From NCBI GenBank assembly GCA_030918015.1, contig JAUPTP010000160.1, forward strand, positions 1-6,017: a stretch of DNA of 6,017 nucleotides, written 5' to 3'. The DNA comes from Pseudomonadota bacterium (GTDB lineage Bacteria; Pseudomonadota; Gammaproteobacteria; Burkholderiales; Burkholderiaceae_C). The notes below the pieces were generated by a model. The model did no database searches. It was given only the letters and a program-made list of their open reading frames with translations, and was not told the origin of the DNA. Every line of letters begins with the position of its first letter. Position 1 is the first letter of the stretch. Shown one piece after another: positions 1-5,918 of the stretch. The position numbers were made by a program, and so were the translations under genes.

Positions 1-375
1 CTGGCGCGCACGATGCTCGAGCTCAAGGAGCGCGACATCCTGATCGTCGGCACCAGCGATGCGGCCACCGACTCGATCCATGACCTCGACCTGTCCGGCC
101 CGGTGGCCTTCGTGCTGGGCGCCGAGGACCGCGGCATCCGCGATCTCACCGGCAAGACCTGCGACCGGCTGGTTCGCATCCCGATGATGGGCGCGGTCGA
201 GAGCCTGAATGTCTCGGTCGCCTCGGCGGTGTGCCTGTACGAGGCGCTGCGCCAGCGCCTGAAGGCGGGCACCGCCACGCTGCCGGCGGCCACCGGATCC
301 GCACCGTCGGCCGACGCCGCCGAGACGACCGATCCGGACCGCGACCCGGCCGCCGACGCGTCCGCGCAGGACTGA
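1..375 (+). CDS. rlmB: 23S rRNA 2'-O-ribose methyltransferase RlmB, C-terminal part (5' truncated)
   Basis: The frame is open from base 1 and ends at TGA 373-375, giving 124 visible residues. The fragment matches the C-terminal half of the SpoU/TrmH (SPOUT) fold. The SAM-binding motif VLGAEDRGI comes first, followed by [18 protein letters not shown], the signature that forms the trefoil knot and carries the conserved Asn used in catalysis. RlmB methylates the 2'-OH of G2251 of 23S rRNA (E. coli numbering) in the peptidyl-transferase P loop. Roughly the first half of the protein (L30e-like substrate-binding domain and motif 1) lies outside the window. After the usual end of the fold there is a tail of about 35 residues rich in Ala, Asp, Thr and Pro, probably disordered. 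The stop overlaps the sirtuin start by one base, suggesting co-transcription. The family is sure; RlmB rather than another SpoU paralogue is likely from close resemblance around the ESLNVSVA motif. Confidence 0.92.
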   Translation: MARTMLELKERDILIVGTSDAATDSIHDLDLSGPVAFVLGAEDRGIRDLTGKTCDRLVRIPMMGAVESLNVSVASAVCLYEALRQRLKAGTATLPAATGSAPSADAAETTDPDRDPAADASAQD

Positions 376-1163
376 TGCGCGACCGCCGCCACGCCCACCC
401 GTTCCGCGACCTGCGGGCGATGCTGCGCCAGGCCGCGTCGGTCTGCGTGCTCAGCGGGGCGGGCATGTCGGCGGAGAGCGGCATCCCGACCTTCCGCGAC
501 GCGCAGACCGGGCTGTGGGCGCGGTTCGATCCGATGCAGCTCGCCAGCGAGGCGGGCTTCCGCGCCGATCCGCAGCAGGTCTGGGACTGGTACCAGATGC
601 GCCGCGACGGCGTGCGCCAGGCCCGGCCGCATGCCGGCCATGTCGCGCTGGCGCGCTATGCGGCCCGCCATCCCGGCCGGCTGACGATCCTGACGCAGAA
701 TGTCGACGACCTGCACCAGCGCGCGGCCGCCCAGGCGGGCGAGGGCGCCCGCATCATTGCGCTGCACGGCTCGATCCTGACCGACCGCTGGCTCGACGCC
801 TGCCCGCGCGGCGAGGACCTGATGCGCCGCCCCTGCGAGCCGTCGCGCGCCGAGCCCGGCCATCCGCCGCGCTGCCCGGACTGCGGCAACCGGCTGCGCC
901 CCGGCGTGGTCTGGTTCGGCGAGTCGCTCGACGACCGCGACCTGACCACTGCCGAGGAGGCCGTCAGCGCCTGCGACGTGCTGCTGGTGGTGGGCACTTC
1001 CGGCACGGTGTGGCCCGCCGCGGGCCTGGCCGCGCGCGCACGCCACGCCGGCGCGCAGGTCGTCATCCTCAACACCCAGGCCAGCGAGATCGACGACGAG
1101 GCCCACCTCGTGCTGACCGGCAGCGCCGCGACGCTGCTGCCGCGCCTGCTCGATCCGCTCTGA
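375..1163 (+). CDS. NAD-dependent protein deacylase, Sir2 family, class III (SIRT5/CobB-like)
   Basis: A complete 262-residue protein. Sirtuins remove acyl groups from lysines, consuming NAD+ and releasing nicotinamide and O-acyl-ADP-ribose. Visible motifs: NAD-binding GAGMSAESGIPTFRD (residues 28-42), TQNVDDLH (107-114), catalytic His131 in LHGS, GVVWFGE (177-183), GTSGTVWPA (207-215) and the ribose-binding ILNT (231-234). Tyr73 and Arg76 form the Y-x-x-R pair that defines class III sirtuins and accommodates succinyl, malonyl or glutaryl lysine, so desuccinylase/demalonylase activity is expected as well as deacetylation. The zinc module is degenerate: Cys167-x-x-Cys170 is present, but the first pair is reduced to scattered Cys143 and Cys154, as in E. 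coli CobB, which also has an incomplete first pair. The chosen ATG overlaps the rlmB stop, with AGGA three bases upstream. An ATG at 420 would still keep the GAG motif but would cut the N-terminal helix. The frame stays open further upstream, but only as the antisense/overlap of rlmB. Confidence 0.93.
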   Translation: MRDRRHAHPFRDLRAMLRQAASVCVLSGAGMSAESGIPTFRDAQTGLWARFDPMQLASEAGFRADPQQVWDWYQMRRDGVRQARPHAGHVALARYAARHPGRLTILTQNVDDLHQRAAAQAGEGARIIALHGSILTDRWLDACPRGEDLMRRPCEPSRAEPGHPPRCPDCGNRLRPGVVWFGESLDDRDLTTAEEAVSACDVLLVVGTSGTVWPAAGLAARARHAGAQVVILNTQASEIDDEAHLVLTGSAATLLPRLLDPL

Positions 1164-1187
1164 GTCCGCGCAGAGAGCCGCGCCGGA

Positions 1188-1739
1188 TCAGGCCCCGCCC
1201 AGCGCCCCGACCGCCGCGCCCAGCGCGATCAGCCACATCGGACTGAGCCGGGTGCGCAGCATCACGATCACCGTGACCAGCATCAGCGCCGCGCTGCCCG
1301 CGATCTGCGGCCCCGGCAGGCGCCACGCCGGCTGCGACAGGATCCAGCCGCTCGACAGCAGCAGTCCGACGGTGATCGCCGACATGCCGCCGGTGAAGGC
1401 GCGCACCGCGAGGTGGTCGCGCCGACGCAGACCCCAGCGGGTCGCGGCCCAGGCCAGCGTGGTGCTCGGCAGCAGCATGCCCGCCATCGACGCGAACACG
1501 CCCGCCGGCCCGGCGACATTCCAGCCGATCACCGCGACGAACAGCAGGTTCGGCCCCGGCGCGGCCTGCGCCAGCGCGATCGAGTCGGTGAACTGCGCAT
1601 CGCCCAGCCAGCCGCGCTCCTCGACGACGAAGCGGTGGATGTCGGGCACGGTGGCCACCGCGCCGCCGATCGACAGCAGCGACATCGCCATGAAGTGCAG
1701 GAACATCGCCCCGAGGTCGACCGGCATGGCGGGGGTCAT
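1188..1739 (-). CDS. chrA: Chromate transporter (CHR family), short-chain half, second of pair
   Basis: A hydrophobic protein of 183 residues with several membrane segments, about half the length of classical two-domain ChrA (near 400). The CHR domain shows SIGGA (residues 23-27), VVEERGWL (38-45), the highly conserved AAPGPN (59-64) and the G-x-x-AG loop with MLLPS (88-92). Classical ChrA exports chromate (and is linked to sulfate) across the inner membrane. Short-chain members occur as adjacent pairs whose halves have opposite topology and work together, as shown for the Bacillus subtilis pair. Its ATG overlaps the stop of the preceding half by four bases (ATGA) and has a good ribosome binding site, GAGGT, six bases upstream. 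It is therefore translated as a separate protein, not as the broken 3' end of one long ChrA. It is last in the minus-strand operon. The substrate is inferred from family; oxyanion specificity cannot be read from sequence. Confidence 0.88.
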   Translation of the reverse strand: MTPAMPVDLGAMFLHFMAMSLLSIGGAVATVPDIHRFVVEERGWLGDAQFTDSIALAQAAPGPNLLFVAVIGWNVAGPAGVFASMAGMLLPSTTLAWAATRWGLRRRDHLAVRAFTGGMSAITVGLLLSSGWILSQPAWRLPGPQIAGSAALMLVTVIVMLRTRLSPMWLIALGAAVGALGGA

Positions 1740-2332
1740 CGCACCACCTCGGCACGCCGGATCACCCCGGCGGCGTGCAGCACCGCGACGCTGCCCAGGC
1801 CCAGCACCACCGCGGCCATCGGCCAGCGCAGCGCGCCCACCGCCAGCGCGGTCAGCCCGGCATAGACCAGGCCGACGCGCCGGCCCAGCGGCTGCCTGGC
1901 CAGCCCGCCGCTCAGCTTCAGGCCGGTCGCCAGGATCATGCCGGCCGAGACCGCGCCCATGCCGCGCAAGGCGCCGGCCAGCGCCGGCAGCTCCGGCGCC
2001 AGCCGGCCGTAGAGCACGGTCGCCGCCAGCACCACCGCCATCGGCGGCAGGATCATGCCGCCCATCGCCGCCAGCGCGCCGCGCCAGCCGAAGAAGCGGT
2101 CGCCGATCATCAGCGAGAGGTTGACCACATTCGGCCCCGGCAATACCTGGCCGGCAGCCAGCAGCTCGAGGAACTCGGTCTTCGTCAGCCAGCGCCGCTG
2201 CTCGACCACCACCCGCTGCGCGATCGCGATGACGCCGCCGAAGCCCTGCAGCGCCAGCAGGCTGAAGGCCACGAACAGCGCCCAGGGCGAGGCCGGGCGG
2301 ACGGTGTCGGGCGCGTCCTGGCGCTCAGACAT
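1736..2332 (-). CDS. chrA: Chromate transporter (CHR family), short-chain half, first of pair
   Basis: A 198-residue membrane protein with a short polar N-terminus (about 16 residues), then the CHR domain. LALQGFGGVIAI lies near residues 26-37, EQRRWLTKTEFLELLAAGQ at 44-62, the family hallmark LPGPNVVNLSLMIG at 64-77, FGWRGALAAMGGMILPP at 81-97, then further hydrophobic segments to about residue 190. The GFGG and PGPN motifs are the most conserved CHR positions. It probably pairs with the downstream half to form the functional chromate (or related oxyanion) exporter. Its start codon lies inside the end of the MFS gene (8-bp overlap) without a strong Shine-Dalgarno sequence, only a GGGATC-like stretch, so translation may be coupled to the upstream gene. 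No chrB-type regulator is visible nearby. An alternative name is simply 'chromate transporter family protein', since many such pairs are untested. Confidence 0.9.
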   Translation of the reverse strand: MSERQDAPDTVRPASPWALFVAFSLLALQGFGGVIAIAQRVVVEQRRWLTKTEFLELLAAGQVLPGPNVVNLSLMIGDRFFGWRGALAAMGGMILPPMAVVLAATVLYGRLAPELPALAGALRGMGAVSAGMILATGLKLSGGLARQPLGRRVGLVYAGLTALAVGALRWPMAAVVLGLGSVAVLHAAGVIRRAEVVR

Positions 2333-3557
2333 GGCCCGGATCCCGGCGCAGGCGGCGCTCGGCCCAGACGCTCAGCGCCAGGGCCAGCAGCGTCCAGCCC
2401 ACGCTGACCTGATGCAGCGGATCGAAGCCTAGCGTGCCGACGATGGCGCCGCCCGAGGCCGCGCCGATCGCCTGGCCGAGGTAGATCGCCGAGGTGTTGA
2501 GCGCCAGCAGCGCCGGCGCCAGCGCCGGTGCCGCCGCACCGAGGCGCGCCTGCTGCGCCGAGTTGATCGCGAAGGTCCCGAAGGCCCACGGTGCCATCAC
2601 CGCCAGCAGCAGCGGCACGCTGGTGCCCAGCGGCCAGACGAGCTGGCCCAGCGCGATGCCGCACAGGAACAGCCGCACCGCGCGCGCCGGCCCCAGACGG
2701 TCGACACGCCGGCTCAGCAGCAGGTTGCCCGCCAGCCCCCAGGCGCCGAAGGCCATGAACAGCACGCTGGTCTCGAGCGCACCGGCGCCGATCACCTGGC
2801 GGTAGTAGGGCGCGATGTAGGAAAAGAGCGTGAACTGCCCGGCCCCGGCCAGCGCCGTCACCAGCACGATGGCCATCAGCACCGGGTGCATGAGCACCTC
2901 GGCCCAGCGCGCCAGCGACAGCGCGGGCGGCTTCACGCCCTCCGGCAGCGCCCGCCCGACCCAGACCGCGCCCAGCCCGGCCAGCAGCGCCACCAGCCCG
3001 AAGGCCCAGCGCCAGCCGAAGGCCTCGCCGATGTAGCTGTGCAGCGGCATGCCCAGCACCGAGGCCAGCGACCAGCCGAGAAAGATCGAGGTGATCGCCC
3101 GGCCGCGCCGCTCGGGCCGCGCCATCCAGCCGATGGCTGCGGCCGCCTGCGGGGTGAACACCGCCGCGCCCAGCATGGTCAGCGCCCGCAGCGGCAGCAG
3201 CGTGGCGTAGTCCGGGGCCAGCGCGCACAGCAGATGGCCGGCGGCGTACCAGGCCAGCGTCCACTGCAGCAGCCGGCGCCGGTCCCGGCCCGACAGCAGC
3301 GCCGCCAGCAGCGGCGCACCGAGGCACATGAAGACCGCACCGACGCTGATCAGCTGCCCGCCCACCGCCACCGACACCTGCAGCGAGCGCACCAGGTCGT
3401 TGAGCGAGCCGCCCACCACCATCACGCCGCAGCCGATGGCGAAATTGCCGAAGCGCAGCGCGTTCTGCGCCGAGGCCAGCGCGGCCCCGTCGAACGAGCC
3501 GGCCTGGGCCAGTCCCGGCGAGACCGGCACGGACGGAGAGGGCGACGATGCGCTCAT
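2325..3557 (-). CDS. Major facilitator superfamily exporter, DHA1/AraJ-YdhP type
   Basis: 410 residues with about twelve hydrophobic segments from residue 36 to 400, separated by a basic/polar central loop around residues 202-222. The loop between TM2 and TM3 (LLSGRDRRRLL, 87-97) is a degenerate MFS motif A. TM5 carries the drug/H+ antiporter-type motif C region, GWSLASVLGMPLHSYIGEAFGWRWAF across 161-186. TM11 has the NTSAIYLGQAIGAASGG stretch (354-370) typical of the YdhP/AraJ-like sugar and drug efflux branch. The likely role is proton-coupled export of a small organic molecule through the inner membrane; the substrate is not inferable. The first 34 residues are polar and Ser/Pro-rich and precede TM1. 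The next in-frame Met (46) lies inside TM1, so the listed start is preferred. It has GAGG five bases upstream, formed partly by the TGA of the dehydrogenase gene 6 bp away, which points to coupled translation. Confidence 0.9.
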   Translation of the reverse strand: MSASSPSPSVPVSPGLAQAGSFDGAALASAQNALRFGNFAIGCGVMVVGGSLNDLVRSLQVSVAVGGQLISVGAVFMCLGAPLLAALLSGRDRRRLLQWTLAWYAAGHLLCALAPDYATLLPLRALTMLGAAVFTPQAAAAIGWMARPERRGRAITSIFLGWSLASVLGMPLHSYIGEAFGWRWAFGLVALLAGLGAVWVGRALPEGVKPPALSLARWAEVLMHPVLMAIVLVTALAGAGQFTLFSYIAPYYRQVIGAGALETSVLFMAFGAWGLAGNLLLSRRVDRLGPARAVRLFLCGIALGQLVWPLGTSVPLLLAVMAPWAFGTFAINSAQQARLGAAAPALAPALLALNTSAIYLGQAIGAASGGAIVGTLGFDPLHQVSVGWTLLALALSVWAERRLRRDPGHV

Positions 3558-3563
3558 CCGGCC

Positions 3564-4577
3564 TCAGAGACCGGGATGGAGCTTGAAGGCGTCCGGATTG
3601 ACGATGTTCGTCGGCTGCCCGGCCAGGTAGGCCGAGACATTGTCGAAAGCCGCCTGGAAATAGCGCTCGTAGCTGTCGAGCTCGACATAGCCGATGTGGG
3701 GCGTGCACACCGCGTTCTCCAGCCGCAGCAGCGGATGGCCCTGCAGGATCGGCTCGCTCTCGAAGACATCGACCGCGGCCATGCCGGGGCGGCCGCGGTT
3801 CAGTGCGGTCACCAGCAGGTTGTCGCCGATCAGCTCGGCGCGCGAGGTGTTGACCAGCAGGGCGGTCGGCTTCATCCGCGACAGGTCGTCCATCGTCACC
3901 AGGCCGCGCGTCTCGGGCGTCAGGCGCAGGTGCAGGCTCAGCACGTCGGCGTCCGTGAAGAAGGCCTCGCGCGAGGTGGCGGCCTCGAAGCCGTCGTCCA
4001 CCGCACGCTGGCGTGAAGCCTCGCTGCCCCAGACCTGCACCTTCATGCCGAAGGCGCGGCCGTAGCCCGCCACCAGCCGGCCGATGCGGCCATAGCCCCA
4101 CAGGCCCAGCGTGCGACCCGACAGCGTCAGCCCGAGGCCGAAGTTCGGCGGCATCGAGCCGGCCTTCAGCCCGGACTGCTGCCAGGCGCCGTGCTTGAGG
4201 TTGCCGATGTACTGCGGCAGCCGGCGCATCGAGGCCATGATCAGCGACCAGGTCAGCTCGGCTGGCGCCACCGGCGAGCCCACGCCCTCGGCCACCGCGA
4301 TGCCCAGCCGGGTGCAGGTCTCCACATCGATGTGCGGACCGACCCGCCCGGTCTGGGCGATCAGCTTCAGGCGAGGCAGCTTCTCGAGCAGCGCCTTCGG
4401 GAAATGGGTGCGTTCGCGGATCAGCACCAGGATCTCGGCATCCTTGAGGCGCACCGCCAGCTGGCCGATGCCCTTGACGGTGTTGGTGAAGACCTTGGCG
4501 TTCTGCAGTTCGGGACGCTCGGCGCACTGGAGCTTGCGCACCGCGTCCTGATAGTCGTCCAGGATGATGATGTTCAT
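3564..4577 (-). CDS. D-2-hydroxyacid dehydrogenase (phosphoglycerate dehydrogenase-like)
   Basis: 337 residues, full length for the family, with start MNIIILDDYQ typical of close relatives. These enzymes interconvert D-2-hydroxyacids and 2-oxoacids using NAD(P)H in the cytoplasm. The N-terminal substrate domain contains IAQTGRVGPHID (73-84), where the usual xGxGxDxID loop is slightly modified. The Rossmann motif is GYGRIG (161-166). The catalytic set is Arg246 in VNTSRAELI, Glu275 in DVFESEPI and His294 in TPHIGY, all present. At the end of the second Rossmann strand, where NAD-specific members have Asp (E. coli SerA has YFYD), this protein has Gly184-Ser185, so tolerance of NADP(H) is possible. 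It lacks the ACT domain of biosynthetic SerA, so serine biosynthesis is not implied. It is first in a four-gene minus-strand operon. No convincing Shine-Dalgarno sequence precedes the ATG. The exact substrate is unknown; glyoxylate/hydroxypyruvate-type acids are plausible. Confidence 0.92.
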   Translation of the reverse strand: MNIIILDDYQDAVRKLQCAERPELQNAKVFTNTVKGIGQLAVRLKDAEILVLIRERTHFPKALLEKLPRLKLIAQTGRVGPHIDVETCTRLGIAVAEGVGSPVAPAELTWSLIMASMRRLPQYIGNLKHGAWQQSGLKAGSMPPNFGLGLTLSGRTLGLWGYGRIGRLVAGYGRAFGMKVQVWGSEASRQRAVDDGFEAATSREAFFTDADVLSLHLRLTPETRGLVTMDDLSRMKPTALLVNTSRAELIGDNLLVTALNRGRPGMAAVDVFESEPILQGHPLLRLENAVCTPHIGYVELDSYERYFQAAFDNVSAYLAGQPTNIVNPDAFKLHPGL

Positions 4578-4634
4578 GGGGTGGTCACTCGGGGACCCGC
4601 GATTGTGCCCGTAACGTGCCTGGAACGCCCTGGT
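4578..4634 (-). promoter_or_regulatory. Short spacer upstream of the dehydrogenase operon
   Basis: These 57 bp separate the end of the recombinase gene from the dehydrogenase ATG, and both genes point left. It must hold the operon's 5' signals if the operon is not read through from the recombinase. On the minus strand I see only a weak -10-like CACAAT (4604-4609) with no matching -35, and no clear ribosome binding site. On the plus strand the segment starts GGGGT and contains CCCGTAACG about 38 bp later, which faintly recalls a Tn3-type terminal repeat. Confidence 0.25.
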
Positions 4635-5822
4635 TCAGCGCGGCTTCTTCAGTTCGGGTGCCCCGGCGTTGTTGTCCTCCATCAACCTGGCTGCCTTCAA
4701 GCCCAGGACCTCGCCCTGGCGGAAGTAGCCGATGACGGAAGCCGGGGAGCGGTGGCCGGTGAGGGCCATGGTCTCGGGCATGGGGATGTTCTGTGCGGCG
4801 GCCTCGGTGACGAAGCCCGATCGCAGGGAGTGAGCGGAGAAGCCGGAGGCGTCGAGGCCGGCGAGGGCGGCGCGGGCCTGGACGATGGCGCGCACGGCCT
4901 GGGGGGTGAGGGGCTCGGCGATGGCGCCGCCCTTGCGGATGCGCCGAAAGATCGCGCCCTCGGGGGGCGGCAGGCCGCGGGCGGTGTGGTGGGCGCGCCA
5001 GGCGTCGAGCCAGGCCTGCAGGGCGAGGGCGGCCTGGCCGACGACGGGCTTGTGGGAATCGGCGCGGGTGCGGCCGGACTGGTTGGACTTGGACACGCCC
5101 ATGAGGTGGACGAAGGCGGGCTCGTCCTGCGGACTGGGCCGGCCGGGCGAGCGCGGGGCCGGGCGGGTGTTGTCCAGCGTCGCCGCGGTGACCTCGGAGC
5201 GGCGGCGGCCGCCGCTGGAGAAGGCGAAGAGCAGCAGCGCGCGGTCGCGCAGGCCGGCCAGGGAGTCGTCGCAGGTATCGAGCAGCGCCTGCAGCGGCTC
5301 GCGGGTGAGCGCGGGCTTGGCGTGGGGCTGGGCGGCGCCGCGGCGGGCGTAGCCGCGCCTGAGGCGCGCGGTGAGTTCGCGCACGCGGCCGTCGACGCAC
5401 GGATTCTCGAGGCCCTGGAGCTGGTGGATCTTGGACAGCACGCTGACGCGGTGCGTGAGGGTCGAGAGCGTGGGCGCGCCCAGGGCGGCCTTGTGGCCGG
5501 CGGCGACGAGTGCGGCGTCGACCGCTTCGGGCAGATCGTGCAGCAGGCGGCCGGCGTCGTCCTGGCGCTGGCCGTGGTCGACGATGAACTGCAGCACCAC
5601 GGTGACGGGCAGCGGCAGCTCCAGGCGTCGGCCGTAGCGCAGGCTGAACCAGGCGGCCCAGTAGCGCATGGCGGAGCGGTAGCTGCGCACGGTGTTGGGC
5701 GACTCGCCCTGATCGAGCAGATCGCGCAGCGCGGCCACCGCGCTGGGGCTGAGCTCGTCGGTGGCGAGCACGGGCGTGCCGGCGGCGGGATCGAGCGTGA
5801 TCAGTTCGTATGAAATATCCAT
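4635..5822 (-). CDS. Tyrosine recombinase (phage-integrase family), TnpS/XerC-D-like
   Basis: 395 residues. The N-terminal part (about 27-140) is a SAM-like core-binding domain, with SPNTVRSYRSAMRYWAAWF (41-59) as the typical first helices. The catalytic domain starts near residue 170 (KPALTREPLQALLDTC). The active-site set is complete: Arg207 in GGRRRSEV, the beta-hairpin Lys245 in GVSKSN, His331 and Arg334 in HSLR, His357 in TGHRS and nucleophile Tyr366 in IGYFRQGE. It should cut and rejoin DNA through a 3'-phosphotyrosine. There is an insertion-like Pro/Arg-rich stretch around 219-236 between the first catalytic Arg and Lys. It is longer than XerC/XerD (about 300) and than TnpS of Tn4651 (about 320). 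The start is the first in-frame ATG after the AT-rich gap. No Shine-Dalgarno sequence is visible, and the start codon sits inside a palindrome. It is divergent from a KfrA_N protein gene, which favours an accessory or mobile recombination module over a housekeeping Xer. Confidence 0.93.
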   Translation of the reverse strand: MDISYELITLDPAAGTPVLATDELSPSAVAALRDLLDQGESPNTVRSYRSAMRYWAAWFSLRYGRRLELPLPVTVVLQFIVDHGQRQDDAGRLLHDLPEAVDAALVAAGHKAALGAPTLSTLTHRVSVLSKIHQLQGLENPCVDGRVRELTARLRRGYARRGAAQPHAKPALTREPLQALLDTCDDSLAGLRDRALLLFAFSSGGRRRSEVTAATLDNTRPAPRSPGRPSPQDEPAFVHLMGVSKSNQSGRTRADSHKPVVGQAALALQAWLDAWRAHHTARGLPPPEGAIFRRIRKGGAIAEPLTPQAVRAIVQARAALAGLDASGFSAHSLRSGFVTEAAAQNIPMPETMALTGHRSPASVIGYFRQGEVLGLKAARLMEDNNAGAPELKKPR

Positions 5823-5849
5823 GTGCTGTATGATATCAGACAGTTCATG
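5820..5849. repeat. Interrupted palindrome over the recombinase start codon (candidate operator)
   Basis: The arrangement is CATG-TG-CTGT-A-TGATATCA-G-ACAG-TT-CATG. Twelve of the fifteen half-site positions are symmetric about 5834.5. The inner 18 bp (5826-5843) has 16 of 18 positions matching its own reverse complement, with a perfect 8-bp centre (5831-5838). The left CATG contains the recombinase ATG on the minus strand. Such symmetry suggests a site for a dimeric DNA-binding protein, most simply the divergently encoded KfrA_N protein, or an accessory site for the recombinase. Binding there would cover the recombinase start and its likely promoter. Confidence 0.6.
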
Positions 5850-5914
5850 TACTCAACTAACGATAAGCTTCAATTATCGTTATTAATCAATCGACCGAGA
5901 GAGGGCGCTTCACC
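5823..5914. promoter_or_regulatory. AT-rich divergent promoter / recombination-site region
   Basis: This 92-bp gap between the two divergent start codons is strikingly AT-rich against the GC-rich surroundings, as expected of a promoter and/or recombination site. On the minus strand TATCAT (5830-5835) is a good -10 match for the recombinase gene, with a fair TTGAGT (5851-5856) at a short 15-bp spacing. Transcription from it would begin almost at the ATG, fitting the missing ribosome binding site (leaderless message). On the plus strand TATTAA (5881-5886) is only a weak -10 candidate for the KfrA_N gene. GAGAGAGGG (5897-5905), nine bases before its ATG, is a reasonable ribosome binding site. 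Confidence 0.6.
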
Positions 5915-5918
5915 ATGA
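5847..5918 (+). CDS. Possible 23-residue leader ORF upstream of the KfrA_N gene
   Basis: It starts at ATG 5847 and runs through the AT-rich gap (MYSTNDKLQL... at the N-terminus) to TGA 5916-5918. That stop overlaps the KfrA_N gene start as ATGA. The arrangement would allow translational coupling. There is no clear ribosome binding site before the ATG, and its start codon is within the palindrome, so it may be chance. Composition (Leu, Ser, Asn) differs from neighbouring proteins because of the AT-rich DNA. No function is recognised. Confidence 0.15.
   Translation: MYSTNDKLQLSLLINRPREGASP
5858..5882. repeat. 9-bp inverted repeat with 7-bp spacer (candidate recombination core site)
   Basis: The left arm TAACGATAA (5858-5866) and right arm TTATCGTTA (5874-5882) are perfect inverted copies around the 7-bp spacer GCTTCAA. 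Two inverted arms flanking a 6-8 bp crossover segment is the standard core of tyrosine-recombinase sites (Xer, lambda, Cre). This one lies 36 bp from the start of a tyrosine recombinase gene. In Tn4651-type elements the resolution site lies between the divergent recombinase and partner genes, as here. It could instead be an operator for the KfrA_N protein. There is no T-run after it, and it lies before genes, so it is not a terminator. Confidence 0.6.

Noticed and set aside
231..374. Upstream extension of the sirtuin frame to an ATG at 231
   Set aside because: It would add an Arg/Pro-rich stretch read in a shifted frame of rlmB. The ATG at 375 gives the normal sirtuin length and N-terminus.
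1165..1187. Hairpin between the convergent sirtuin and CHR genes as a terminator
   Set aside because: TCCGCGC can pair with GCG-C-CGGA across an 8-base loop, but the stem needs a bulge, no T-run follows on either strand, and such pairings are frequent in GC-rich DNA.
1188..2332. Two CHR halves as one ChrA gene broken by a frameshift
   Set aside because: The second half has its own ATG and a good GAGGT ribosome binding site, and each half is a complete CHR domain. Adjacent short-chain pairs are a known arrangement.
2185..4527. Very long minus-strand open frame (780 codons) spanning dehydrogenase, MFS and CHR genes
   Set aside because: It crosses three genes in a shifted frame, with low-complexity Arg/Ala/Gly composition. 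The true frames carry clear family motifs.
4191..5813. Long plus-strand open frame (540 codons) opposite the recombinase and dehydrogenase genes
   Set aside because: It is Gly/Ala/Gln/Arg-rich with no recognisable domain and lies antisense to two well-supported genes. Long antisense frames are common in GC-rich DNA.
5858..5882. Inverted repeat as a rho-independent terminator
   Set aside because: The stem is AT-rich and short, there is no T-tract, and it lies between two divergent starts where no transcript is expected to end.
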